DNA from: UBA2882 sp051877575
GTDB lineage: Bacteria > Bacillota > Clostridia > Lachnospirales > Lachnospiraceae
Reading direction: 5' to 3'
Assembly: GCA_051877575.1 (NCBI GenBank)
Contig: JBJEJA010000028.1
Location: 1-64,000, forward strand
Length of the DNA: 64,000 nucleotides
Positions 39,280 to 46,924 of the stretch are shown here, one piece after another. The translations under genes were made by a program, and so were the position numbers. The notes beneath the pieces are model-generated. The model saw only the letters and a list, made by a program, of their open reading frames with translations, made no database searches and was not told the origin of the DNA. Numbering within the stretch: the first letter of the stretch is position 1; each line of letters opens with the position of its first letter.

Positions 39280-40065
39280 TTAAATCAAAACCTTTGACAG
39301 AAAATCTTTTAATCTGTCGCTCTGGGGATTGGAGAAGATCTCCTGTGGAGTATTTTCTTCCACAATCTTGCCGTCATCCATAAAGAGAACCCGGGAGCCG
39401 ACTTCTTTTGCGAATCCCATTTCATGGGTGACTACCAGCATCGTCATGCCGGATTTGGCAAGATCTTTCATAACTTCCAGAACCTCACCGACCATTTCGG
39501 GATCCAGAGCGGAAGTGGGTTCATCAAATAACAGGACATCGGGCTGCATGCATAATGCCCTGACGATGGCAATACGTTGTTTCTGACCGCCGGATAACTG
39601 GTTGGGATAAGCGTTTGCTTTTTCCTCCAAACCTACGCGTTTCAAATAATCCATTGCCATTTTCTGGGCGTCTTCAGGCGGCATTTTTAACAGCTTAATC
39701 GGTGCAAGCGTCATATTTTTCAGAATTGTCATATGAGGAAACAGATTAAAATGCTGGAATACCATGCCGATGTTCTGGCGGTATTTGTTGATATCCGCGT
39801 GCTTATCCGTAATGTCTTTTCCTTCGAACAAAATCGTCCCGGAAGTTGGATCTTCCAACAGGTTCAGGGAGCGTAAAAAGGTGGATTTTCCGGAGCCCGA
39901 GGGACCGATGATTACCACAACTTCGCCTTTTTTGATTTCGGTGGAAATATTTTTTAATACATCCAGTTTACCGAAAGATTTGCACAAGTTATCAATCCGA
40001 AATAAAACATCTCCGTCCTGAAGGGTGGATTTTGTCTCGGTGTTTAAAGTATTTTTATCGTTCAC
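39280..40065 (-). CDS. Polar amino acid ABC transporter ATP-binding protein
   Basis: A 261-residue ATPase of the polar amino-acid (GlnQ/HisP) family. Walker A GPSGSGKST near 54, Q-loop FQHFNLFPHM, signature LSGGQKQR, Walker B LLFDEPTSALD and the switch His in VVTHEMGFAKEV are intact. About 20 extra residues precede the usual N terminus. It overlaps the permease gene by 11 nt on the same strand. With the permease and binding protein it forms a complete importer energised by ATP at the membrane. Confidence 0.95.
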   Translation of the reverse strand: MNDKNTLNTETKSTLQDGDVLFRIDNLCKSFGKLDVLKNISTEIKKGEVVVIIGPSGSGKSTFLRSLNLLEDPTSGTILFEGKDITDKHADINKYRQNIGMVFQHFNLFPHMTILKNMTLAPIKLLKMPPEDAQKMAMDYLKRVGLEEKANAYPNQLSGGQKQRIAIVRALCMQPDVLLFDEPTSALDPEMVGEVLEVMKDLAKSGMTMLVVTHEMGFAKEVGSRVLFMDDGKIVEENTPQEIFSNPQSDRLKDFLSKVLI

Positions 40066-40753
40066 TGTTACGCAGCCTCCTTTCCAGTTTTTTTACAAGA
40101 GCGGTCAGGATCATAACCATACACAGGTAGATTGCGGCAACCGCAATCAACGGAAGAAAGGCTTCGTATGTAACGCTTCGGATAATGTCGCCGCCGCGGG
40201 TCAGATCCATCAAGCCGATATAACCGCAGATAGAAGTTTCTTTTAACAATACAATAAATTCATTTGCCAGTGCGGGAAGCACGTTTTTGAATGCCTGAGG
40301 CATGATAATGTATACCATTGTCAGGGGATAGGAAAAACCAAGGCTTCGACCGGCCTCAAATTGTCCCTGGTCAATAGACATAATGCCTGAACGGACGATT
40401 TCCGCAACGTAAGCACCGGAATTGATTCCGAAAGATAAGGTGGCTACTACCACTTTGTCCATGGAACTCGTGGCAAAAATAACATAATACATGATCAATA
40501 ACTGAACCATTACCGGAGTTCCGCGGATAACAGTCAGATATATATTACAAATCAGATTTAATAGTTTTAATTTACCTGTTTTGTCGTAGGTAGAGCGAAT
40601 AATGGCTACCAGAAATCCCAGCAGTACCCCCAGCAGTACGGCAAAAAGGGTAATGATAAGCGTTGTTTTCAAGCCGGTCAGCAAATATAGAAAACGGTTG
40701 TCATCTAAAAAACACTGTTGAAATTTTGCTGTAAATGTGTCCCAGTTTCCCAA
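40055..40753 (-). CDS. Polar amino acid ABC transporter permease
   Basis: A 232-residue permease of the HisM/GlnP family with about five helices. The EAA-like motif is EAGRSLGFSYPLTMVYIIMPQAFKNVLP, quoted in part: EAGRSLGFSYPLTMVYII; PVMVQLLIMYY near 80 is also typical. AGGAGGAAAAAAA precedes the ATG. A hairpin terminator stands between the binding protein gene and this one, so it is probably made in smaller amounts than the binding protein. Confidence 0.93.
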   Translation of the reverse strand: MGNWDTFTAKFQQCFLDDNRFLYLLTGLKTTLIITLFAVLLGVLLGFLVAIIRSTYDKTGKLKLLNLICNIYLTVIRGTPVMVQLLIMYYVIFATSSMDKVVVATLSFGINSGAYVAEIVRSGIMSIDQGQFEAGRSLGFSYPLTMVYIIMPQAFKNVLPALANEFIVLLKETSICGYIGLMDLTRGGDIIRSVTYEAFLPLIAVAAIYLCMVMILTALVKKLERRLRNSER

Positions 40754-40780
40754 GTTTTTTTCCTCCTGTATTCTTTGCGT

Positions 40781-40809
40781 AAAAAGGGCTATAGCGGAAG
40801 CTACAGCCC
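40781..40809 (-). terminator. Partial terminator inside the amino-acid transporter operon
   Basis: On the minus strand: GGGCTGTAGC, loop TTCC, GCTATAGCCC, then TTTTT. It stands between the binding protein gene and the permease gene, in the correct direction to cut down transcription of the latter two genes. Confidence 0.8.
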
Positions 40810-40851
40810 TTGTACATCATATCACATTTCTATTTTGTTGAAAACAAATAA

Positions 40852-41649
40852 TTATTTTCTTACAATAATAACCTGTGTTGCGGTAGTGTAAGGATCGGTA
40901 AAATCAATATTCTGAAGACGATCCTCTGTCACGGTCATGCCTGCTGCACCGAAGTCTGCTTTACCGGACTGAACGGCTGTGATGATGGAGTCGAATTCCA
41001 TATCTTCGATTACCAGTTCATAGCCGAGTTTATCACAGATTGCTTTTGCCATTTCCGCATCGATACCGACGATTTCATTATTGGCATAATACTCATAAGG
41101 CTCAAAAGCGGCATTGGTAGCCATTGTCAGTGTGCCGTTGGGATATTCGGTTCCTTCGGGAGTGACGTAAGGGCATGTTCCTTTGGTATCATCGCCGATG
41201 TAATTGGCAACGATCTGATCCAGTGTTCCGTCTGCCTTTAATTCTGCCAATGCACCGTTGAAGGCTTCCGTTAAGTCTTTGTTGTCTTTGCTGATGCAGA
41301 TTGCATATTCTTCTACGGCAAATTCTTCGCTCAGAATGGTTAAATCATCATTCTTTGCAACAAATGCCTGTGCAGGCTGGCTGTCGATGATCACGCAGTC
41401 GACTTTTCCCTGTTTTAAAGCGAGAACGGCATCATTTCCTTTGTTAAAACGTTCGATCGTAGAACCTTCTGCTTCGTAATCGGATGCGTAGATGTCACCG
41501 GTTGTACCGAGCTGAACGCCGATTGATTTTCCGGGCAGATCGTCTACGGAAAAAACAGTGTTTTCGGGTACTTTGCTGCCACATGCACATAAGGACAATG
41601 CCATGGCACCGATCAATCCCAGTGCAACGAGTTTGTTACATTTTTTCAT
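40852..41649 (-). CDS. Polar amino acid ABC transporter substrate-binding lipoprotein
   Basis: A 265-residue family 3 solute-binding protein. The lipoprotein signal ends in a Cys within SLCACGSK (near 23-25). The core has KQGKVDCVIID, then TMATNAAFEPYEYY and GIDAEMAKAICDKLGYEL, then VQSGKADFGAAGMTVTEDR and FTDPYTTATQVIIV, all typical for the GlnH/HisJ group. The order of these segments is unusual: a second lobe (LTILSEEFAVEEYAICISK) comes before the AFEPYEY ligand motif that normally opens the mature protein. This suggests a circularly permuted arrangement. ATG 41649 is 7-8 nt after GAGGAGG. First gene of the three-gene importer operon. Confidence 0.88.
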   Translation of the reverse strand: MKKCNKLVALGLIGAMALSLCACGSKVPENTVFSVDDLPGKSIGVQLGTTGDIYASDYEAEGSTIERFNKGNDAVLALKQGKVDCVIIDSQPAQAFVAKNDDLTILSEEFAVEEYAICISKDNKDLTEAFNGALAELKADGTLDQIVANYIGDDTKGTCPYVTPEGTEYPNGTLTMATNAAFEPYEYYANNEIVGIDAEMAKAICDKLGYELVIEDMEFDSIITAVQSGKADFGAAGMTVTEDRLQNIDFTDPYTTATQVIIVRK

Positions 41650-41787
41650 AGTTGTTCCTCCTCTTTTCATAAATTCATTTGTGGGTTATTATAGCAGAGT
41701 AGGAAAATTGGCGCAATATGGAAAATGGCGCGAAAAGAAAGAAATTTGTTTTTTTATAAGAAAAGAAGACATATAACGGAGGGAAAA

Positions 41788-42738
41788 ATGATAATCAGAT
41801 TGTTGGACAAAGAAGAAGTTGTACAGATATATCAAAATAAAATGCCGGGCGATTTTGCAAAAGGAGAAATCAAGCCTTTGGAACGGATTTTGGAATTGTC
41901 GGAGCGGAACCAATATTTTTGCTACGGAATTTTTGAAACCGGAGCGGAAGAGAAAATGATCAGCTACTGCTTTCTGGTTACATCCGCAGAAAAAGATGCG
42001 GTTCTGCTGGACTATTTTGCCGTTACGGCTGATGTCAGAGGAATGGGATACGGAAGCCGATGTCTTGCTCTTCTGAAGGAAGAAATCGGGAAAAAGAAAA
42101 TGGGAACCCTGATTCTGGAAGTGGAGAATCCGAGATATGGCGCAGATGAAGCGGATCGGGAACTACGCAGGCGCAGGATTGCTTTTTATATCCGTAACGG
42201 AATGTCTTTGACTCCTCTTCGCATTTTTTTGTATCAGGTAGAATATCTTGTGATGACATCAGATGAAAAACAGATGATGAAAACGGCGGAGCAAATTTAC
42301 CATGTATATCAGGTGTTATTAAAAGTGGATAAAATTAAAACGAGATTAAATATTTCGACAAACATCAGATGTGTGATATTAAATGTAGATATAAATATAA
42401 AACACGGCAGTGAGGATGGAATAAGGAGAACAGAGGAGCTGATAAAAGAAGTTAAAAAGAAAGGTATCCTTGTTTTGACAGGTGTGAACGGACCAGACAA
42501 ATTTAAGGCGATTCTGAAAGAAAATGATATAGAACCGGAGGAATGCATGTTTTTCGGGGATTCGGACCGGGATATCGAAATGCTGCGGTATGCAGGTATC
42601 GGGATTACGGCAGAAAATGCGTCATATCTTGCAAAAAATGCCTCAAATTATATCGCAAAACCCTATAAACAGGGCGGTTTTGCAGATATTTTGGAAGAAA
42701 TCCTGCAAATTTTGAATAAGAGCAACCGTCAGCTCTGA
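41788..42738 (+). CDS. GNAT acetyltransferase fused to a degenerate HAD-like domain
   Basis: A 316-residue protein. Residues 1-160 form a GNAT N-acetyltransferase with acetyl-CoA motif VRGMGYGSRCL near 90. Residues 185-310 look like a HAD (Cof-like) phosphatase without cap: a motif IV GDSDRDIEMLRYAGIGITAE and VLTGVN (motif II) are present. Motif I, normally DxDGT, reads NVDIN, so the nucleophile Asp is Asn and activity is doubtful. ATG 41788 is 7 nt after CGGAGGGA; the ORF is open 21 codons upstream without a ribosome binding site. The substrate is unknown; the HAD part may be regulatory or structural. Confidence 0.75.
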   Translation: MIIRLLDKEEVVQIYQNKMPGDFAKGEIKPLERILELSERNQYFCYGIFETGAEEKMISYCFLVTSAEKDAVLLDYFAVTADVRGMGYGSRCLALLKEEIGKKKMGTLILEVENPRYGADEADRELRRRRIAFYIRNGMSLTPLRIFLYQVEYLVMTSDEKQMMKTAEQIYHVYQVLLKVDKIKTRLNISTNIRCVILNVDINIKHGSEDGIRRTEELIKEVKKKGILVLTGVNGPDKFKAILKENDIEPEECMFFGDSDRDIEMLRYAGIGITAENASYLAKNASNYIAKPYKQGGFADILEEILQILNKSNRQL

Positions 42739-42836
42739 GGAAAATTCAAGACGATTGCAAGTAATTTCTTATGGAAAAAGGTCGCTTATTGTTGTAAACT
42801 GATAATATATGATGACAGAAATTGCGGAGGGATATC

Positions 42837-43412
42837 ATGAAACTTTTGGAAGAACGGATTTTGAAAGAAGGAATTGTCAAAGAGGGAGGGGTTTTAAAAG
42901 TTGACAGCTTTTTGAATCATCAGATGGATATCGAGTTATTCAATGAAATGGGAAAAGAATTCAAAAGACTGTTTGCGGATCGGCCCATTAATAAAATTTT
43001 GACGATTGAGGCTTCCGGGATCGGAATCGCCTGCGTTGTGGCCCAGTACTTTCATGTGCCGGTCGTTTTTGCCAAGAAAGCACAGAGCATCAATATCGAC
43101 GGTGAAGTATATCAGACCAAGATACAATCTTTTACACATAAAAGAGTTTATGATGTGATTGTTTCCAAAAAGTATCTGGGACCGGATGATCATATTCTGA
43201 TCATCGATGACTTCCTGGCAAACGGTTGTGCGTTGGAAGGACTCATTGATCTGGTACACAGCTCCGGGGCTACGGTAGAAGGTATCGGTATTGCCGTGGA
43301 AAAAGGATTTCAGCATGGCGGAGATTTGATCCGCAGTAAGGGTATCCGTTTGGAATCTCTTGCAATTATCGATCGGTTCGAGAACGGAACCGTTGTATTC
43401 AAAGAACAGTAA
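42837..43412 (+). CDS. xpt: Xanthine phosphoribosyltransferase
   Basis: A 191-residue type I phosphoribosyltransferase. Xpt features are the N-terminal MKLLEERILKEG, FLNHQMDIEL, EASGIGIACVVAQYF, FAKKAQS, the PRPP loop LIIDDFLANGCALEGLIDL and the C-terminal GFQHGGDLIRSKG. It converts xanthine and PRPP to XMP in purine salvage. ATG 42837 is 7 nt after GCGGAGGGAT; an ATG at 42822 is rejected since it lies before that site. In many Firmicutes a purine riboswitch precedes xpt; the 98-nt gap here is too short and shows none. Confidence 0.93.
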   Translation: MKLLEERILKEGIVKEGGVLKVDSFLNHQMDIELFNEMGKEFKRLFADRPINKILTIEASGIGIACVVAQYFHVPVVFAKKAQSINIDGEVYQTKIQSFTHKRVYDVIVSKKYLGPDDHILIIDDFLANGCALEGLIDLVHSSGATVEGIGIAVEKGFQHGGDLIRSKGIRLESLAIIDRFENGTVVFKEQ

Positions 43413-43438
43413 AGAAGACGAGAGGAGAGGGGTCTGGC

Positions 43439-44422
43439 ATGATATTCAAATGTAAAAATTGCGGTGCCAATACGGTGTGGTCACCGGATAAGGATCGTAT
43501 GTGCTGTCCGCACTGCGATAGTATCGACAGTGAGGAAATGGTAACCGGAGGGGATATGTTTCAATGTGCTGCCTGCGGTGCACCCATGCAGCCAAAACAG
43601 TATGACAGTGCAAACAGGTGCGAGCATTGCGGGGCATATACGATTTTTGATGAAAGGATCAGCGGAGAATATGAACCGCATCTGATTCTTCCGTTTAAGA
43701 TCAGTAAGGAAAAAGCAAAAGAGTTGATCAAACAGGAATTTGGGAAAAAACTGTTTATACCTTCCACCTTTTTGAAGGCGGCATATCTGGATAAGATAGA
43801 GGGAGACTATATTCCTTTTTTCTTATATGATTTTGACTGTAATTACAAGTATGCCGGAAAGGGAAAAAAGATCAGAAGATGGACCAGCGGCGACACGGAA
43901 TATACCGAGACATCCATTTATCAGATTTACCGTGCAATGGAAGTGGACTTTTCCAGAATTCCGGTGGATGCGTCCATCGCCATGCCTGACGGAGAAATGG
44001 ATTTGCTGGAGCCCTATGATTATACATCGATGATCGGTTTTCAGCCGAAATATATGTCGGGCTATCTGGGAGAAATCTACAGCGTGAAAGGTGAAACATT
44101 GGAACCGAGAGCAAAGCAGAAGGCAAGAAGCGATGCCTCTGCCCTGATGCATCAGAGTATTGTTGGATACGATAGTGTTACACCGGAAGTGGATGAATGC
44201 AGGTGTGATACCAAAGCGCAGAATTATGCGTTGCTGCCGGTTTGGAATTATACATACCGATTCAACGGAAAAGACTATTTCTTCCGACTGAACGGACAAA
44301 CGGGGAAATTGGTAGGGAAAGCCCCGATTTCCATAGGTAAAATGCTTGGATATTCCGCTACGCTTTTTGCATGTGTTACGGCTATCGGAGCCTTGATTAA
44401 CGGAATTTTGGGGGTGATCTGA
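43439..44422 (+). CDS. Zinc-ribbon protein with C-terminal membrane helix, unknown
   Basis: A 327-residue protein. Residues 1-70 hold two zinc ribbons with four CxxC pairs (CKNCG, CPHC, CAACG, CEHCG). The next 220 residues form a mixed alpha/beta domain with LILPFKISKEKAKELIKQ and LLPVWNYTYRFNGKDYFF; one membrane helix lies near the end (about 305-325). Databases often call such proteins TFIIB-type zinc-ribbon or PriA-like, but I see no helicase. The gene is 1 nt from the TPM-domain gene, so they form an operon and probably act together at the membrane. Confidence 0.75.
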   Translation: MIFKCKNCGANTVWSPDKDRMCCPHCDSIDSEEMVTGGDMFQCAACGAPMQPKQYDSANRCEHCGAYTIFDERISGEYEPHLILPFKISKEKAKELIKQEFGKKLFIPSTFLKAAYLDKIEGDYIPFFLYDFDCNYKYAGKGKKIRRWTSGDTEYTETSIYQIYRAMEVDFSRIPVDASIAMPDGEMDLLEPYDYTSMIGFQPKYMSGYLGEIYSVKGETLEPRAKQKARSDASALMHQSIVGYDSVTPEVDECRCDTKAQNYALLPVWNYTYRFNGKDYFFRLNGQTGKLVGKAPISIGKMLGYSATLFACVTAIGALINGILGVI

Positions 44423-44423
44423 C

Positions 44424-45239
44424 ATGAAGAAATATTTCAAGCATTTTAGTGTTTTGTTTATTGTCGTTGCGGTTCTGCTGGTCATCTTTATCGGAGTAAC
44501 AGTTGTAACACAGAGCCCGGGGACGAAATACGTCCGTACCAATGCCCAAAGTACGGAGAGAGTTTATGATTATGCAGATAAACTGACGGATGCTGAGGAA
44601 GACAGCCTGCGGGAACTGATCGCACAAAAGGAAGATGAAATCGGTTGTGATATTGTTTTGGTGACAATCGATGATCCTGCGATTTCCACGGATTATGACA
44701 TGATGAATTATGCCGATGATTTTTATGACGATCATAAATACGGATATAATGCGCCATGGGGTGACGGAGCGCTTTATCTGGACAACTGGGCCAACGGTTA
44801 TTGTTGGTTTTCCACCTGCGGCAGAGTGGAGACCGAATATTCCACCCAGGAGATCAATAATCTGCTTGACTATGTCTGCGATGTGGTAAATGAAAGTCCT
44901 TATGCAGGCTATAAGCGATATGTGGAGTCTCTGAGTGCGACCATGTCGGGACATGGTACAACGAAGATTCCCATGAGCGTGATTTTATTTGCCGCATTTG
45001 TTATTACATTGATCTACATAATTGTCGGTGTGGTAAATAATAAAGGAAAGAAGACCACGACGGCAAATACTTATGTTGCCGGCGGACTTCCGGTATTCCA
45101 TGACAGAAGAGATGTTTTCGTGACCAAGCATACGACCAGAAGGCATATTGAGCGCAGCAGCGGCGGCGGAGGCGGTGGCGGCGGTCACCATGTTTCATCC
45201 GGCGGTCATTCCCACGGCGGTGGCGGCGGAAGACATTAA
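44424..45239 (+). CDS. TPM-domain membrane protein with Gly/His-rich tail
   Basis: A 271-residue protein. An N-terminal membrane helix (about 7-30) is followed by a TPM domain (VYDYADKLTDAEEDSLREL, then GCDIVLVTID) outside the membrane, a second helix at about 185-205 and a cytoplasmic tail ending in repeated Gly and His (positions about 244-271). TPM domains occur in YgcG and in photosystem II assembly proteins and have been linked to phosphatase activity. The tail with 7 Gly in a row and several His may bind metal. Coupled to the zinc-ribbon gene upstream. Function unknown. Confidence 0.8.
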   Translation: MKKYFKHFSVLFIVVAVLLVIFIGVTVVTQSPGTKYVRTNAQSTERVYDYADKLTDAEEDSLRELIAQKEDEIGCDIVLVTIDDPAISTDYDMMNYADDFYDDHKYGYNAPWGDGALYLDNWANGYCWFSTCGRVETEYSTQEINNLLDYVCDVVNESPYAGYKRYVESLSATMSGHGTTKIPMSVILFAAFVITLIYIIVGVVNNKGKKTTTANTYVAGGLPVFHDRRDVFVTKHTTRRHIERSSGGGGGGGGHHVSSGGHSHGGGGGRH

Positions 45240-45273
45240 AGTCTTGCAATGAAGCGAGGGATATCGACCGGAA

Positions 45274-46200
45274 TTATGACTCAATTTCATCAAAGGTCAT
45301 GTTCAGGGCTTCGGAAACGGTAAAGCTGAGCCGCTTGATGACGGCATCGATGTCTTTGCCGGTTACGTACATATTATTAAGCTCCTGCAGCATGGTATTG
45401 GAGCATTTGTCCTGCAGCATATGCAAGTCAATGGAGTGGCTGGATCTGTGAGAAAAATCCTCCAATGCATCGCGGACGATGGTAGCAGCATCTACGACAG
45501 TGGGAATACCGATGGCGATGACGGGAACACCGAGGCTTTCTTTTGTCAGAGCATTCCGGTGGTTTCCGACGCCGGAGCCGGGGTGAATGCCGGTGTCGGT
45601 AATCTGGATTGTGCGGTTTAACCGATGCAGGGTACGTGCAGCCAGAGAATCGATGACGATTACTATATCGGGAGAGGTTTGATCGACAACTCCCTTGATG
45701 ATTTCTGCGGTTTCCATGCCGTTTTGAGCCATGACACCGGGAGCCAGGGAACTGACGGAATGCATATGCGTTTTGTTATAAGCTGCGGTACCGTATTCCA
45801 TAATAATGTGTCGGGTAATACAAAGGTTGTCAATGACATGAGGCCCCAGAGAATCTGCGGTCACATCTCGGTTGCCGAGTCCGATCACGAGAATGGATTT
45901 TTCTTTTTCAAAATCCGGAATCAGTTCCTTTAAAATAGAAGATAAGTGAAGAGAAACTTCGCGGTGGCTTCCTTCATCGGGCACATCCAGAGTGGGAGCT
46001 TCGATGGTAATGTAAGTCCCCATAGGTTTCCCCAGGGCTTTTGCGGCGTTTTTGGTAGTGACGGAGACGGTTGTGATATGGACCTGATCTTCCTTGTAAT
46101 CCTTTTCCGTAACATCGATTCCATGGATATGGGAAGCGGAATGTCCTACATTTTCGTGAGCTTCCAAGGCAAGATCGGTACGGATCTGTTGTGTTTGCAT
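45274..46200 (-). CDS. gpr: GPR endopeptidase (spore germination protease)
   Basis: A 308-residue aspartic-like protease that degrades small acid-soluble proteins when spores germinate. It begins with a propeptide-like QIRTDLALEAHENV; family segments VIGLGNRDVTADSLGPHVI, APGVMAQNGMETAEI and VDALAARTLHRLNRTIQITDTGI (here IDSLAARTLHRLNRTIQI) are present. This shows the organism forms endospores. AAGGAGGCATAACCT precedes the ATG. It is divergent from rpsT; in B. subtilis gpr is followed by spoIIP and lepA on the same strand, so the gene has been inverted or relocated here. Confidence 0.95.
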   Translation of the reverse strand: MQTQQIRTDLALEAHENVGHSASHIHGIDVTEKDYKEDQVHITTVSVTTKNAAKALGKPMGTYITIEAPTLDVPDEGSHREVSLHLSSILKELIPDFEKEKSILVIGLGNRDVTADSLGPHVIDNLCITRHIIMEYGTAAYNKTHMHSVSSLAPGVMAQNGMETAEIIKGVVDQTSPDIVIVIDSLAARTLHRLNRTIQITDTGIHPGSGVGNHRNALTKESLGVPVIAIGIPTVVDAATIVRDALEDFSHRSSHSIDLHMLQDKCSNTMLQELNNMYVTGKDIDAVIKRLSFTVSEALNMTFDEIES

Positions 46201-46370
46201 AGGTTATGCCTCCTTGAAGTGTACTATTGTTATTTGCATCCATCTATCCACATGCATATTTGTCGCATCATCAAGGAGCCGGTCGTGTTCCTTACAGAGC
46301 AAGAATGTTTATGCGGTGGAGTTTCTGCTTCGAATAGTAACATTTTTTCCAGAAAAATGTGAAATATGTA

Positions 46371-46399
46371 TTGACATGAAAAGAGGTTTCGGCTATTAT
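46371..46399 (+). promoter_or_regulatory. Promoter for rpsT
   Basis: TTGACA (46371-46376) and TATTAT (46394-46399) with 17 nt spacing; a perfect TATAAT at 46397-46402 overlaps it with 20 nt spacing. The leader then forms GCC-C-GTGTC / GACAC-C-GGC (46425-46454), a possible site for autoregulation. Confidence 0.7.
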
Positions 46400-46492
46400 A
46401 ATATGCGTGTGTTCGCATTAGTCTGCCCGTGTCTGGATGAAGCGTGACACCGGCATAGAGATATGACTATTAGATAATAGGAGGTGTGAGTT

Positions 46493-46756
46493 ATGGCTAA
46501 CATCAAATCTGCTAAGAAAAGAATTTTAGTAAACAGAACAAAGGCTGAGAGAAATAAAGCAATCAAATCCGGCGTGAAAACTTCCATTAAAAAAGTTTAC
46601 GCAGCAATTGATGCGAAAGATGCAGATGCAGCAAAGGCAGCATTAAGAGATGCTACGGTTGCAATTGATAAAGCAGCTACAAAAGGCGTTTATCACAAAA
46701 ACAATGCATCCAGAAAGGTTTCCCGTTTAACAAAGGCTGTAAACGGCATTGCCTAG
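46493..46756 (+). CDS. rpsT: 30S ribosomal protein S20
   Basis: An 87-residue S20. Typical sequence is MANIKSAKKRILVNRTKAE at the N terminus, with alternating basic helices and KKGVYHKNNASRKVSRLTKAVN (partly: YHKNNASRKVSRLTKAVN) at the end. It binds 16S rRNA early in small-subunit assembly. GGAGGTGTGAGTT precedes the ATG. Own promoter with a structured leader and a terminator at 46837-46867. Confidence 0.97.
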   Translation: MANIKSAKKRILVNRTKAERNKAIKSGVKTSIKKVYAAIDAKDADAAKAALRDATVAIDKAATKGVYHKNNASRKVSRLTKAVNGIA

Positions 46757-46836
46757 TTTTTGGAATAGAGAAAACGATTGATACAAATTTTGATGATATC
46801 GGGTCCGTCATCCCGATATGATGAAAAAGCATTCAG

Positions 46837-46867
46837 AACCGATCAGTTACCCGCTGATCGGTTTTTT
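46837..46867 (+). terminator. Intrinsic terminator after rpsT
   Basis: AACCGATCAG (46837-46846), loop TTACCCG, CTGATCGGTT (46854-46863) and a T-tract. It falls inside the open frame upstream of spoIIP, which shows that the frame does not start there. Confidence 0.88.
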
Positions 46868-46924
46868 ATGTCCTGTTGTGGGTATAGACAGGCACTTTCA
46901 CTCATATATTTAACTGGTGATAAC

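Noticed and set aside
42739..42836. Purine riboswitch before xpt
   Set aside because: The gap is 98 nt and has none of the conserved loop pairs of the purine aptamer or a terminator.
43823..44542. 239-codon minus-strand open frame
   Set aside because: Antisense to the zinc-ribbon and TPM genes; no family features.
46778..46924. 49-codon N-terminal extension of spoIIP
   Set aside because: It contains the rpsT terminator hairpin (46837-46867), and the membrane anchor begins after the later ATG.
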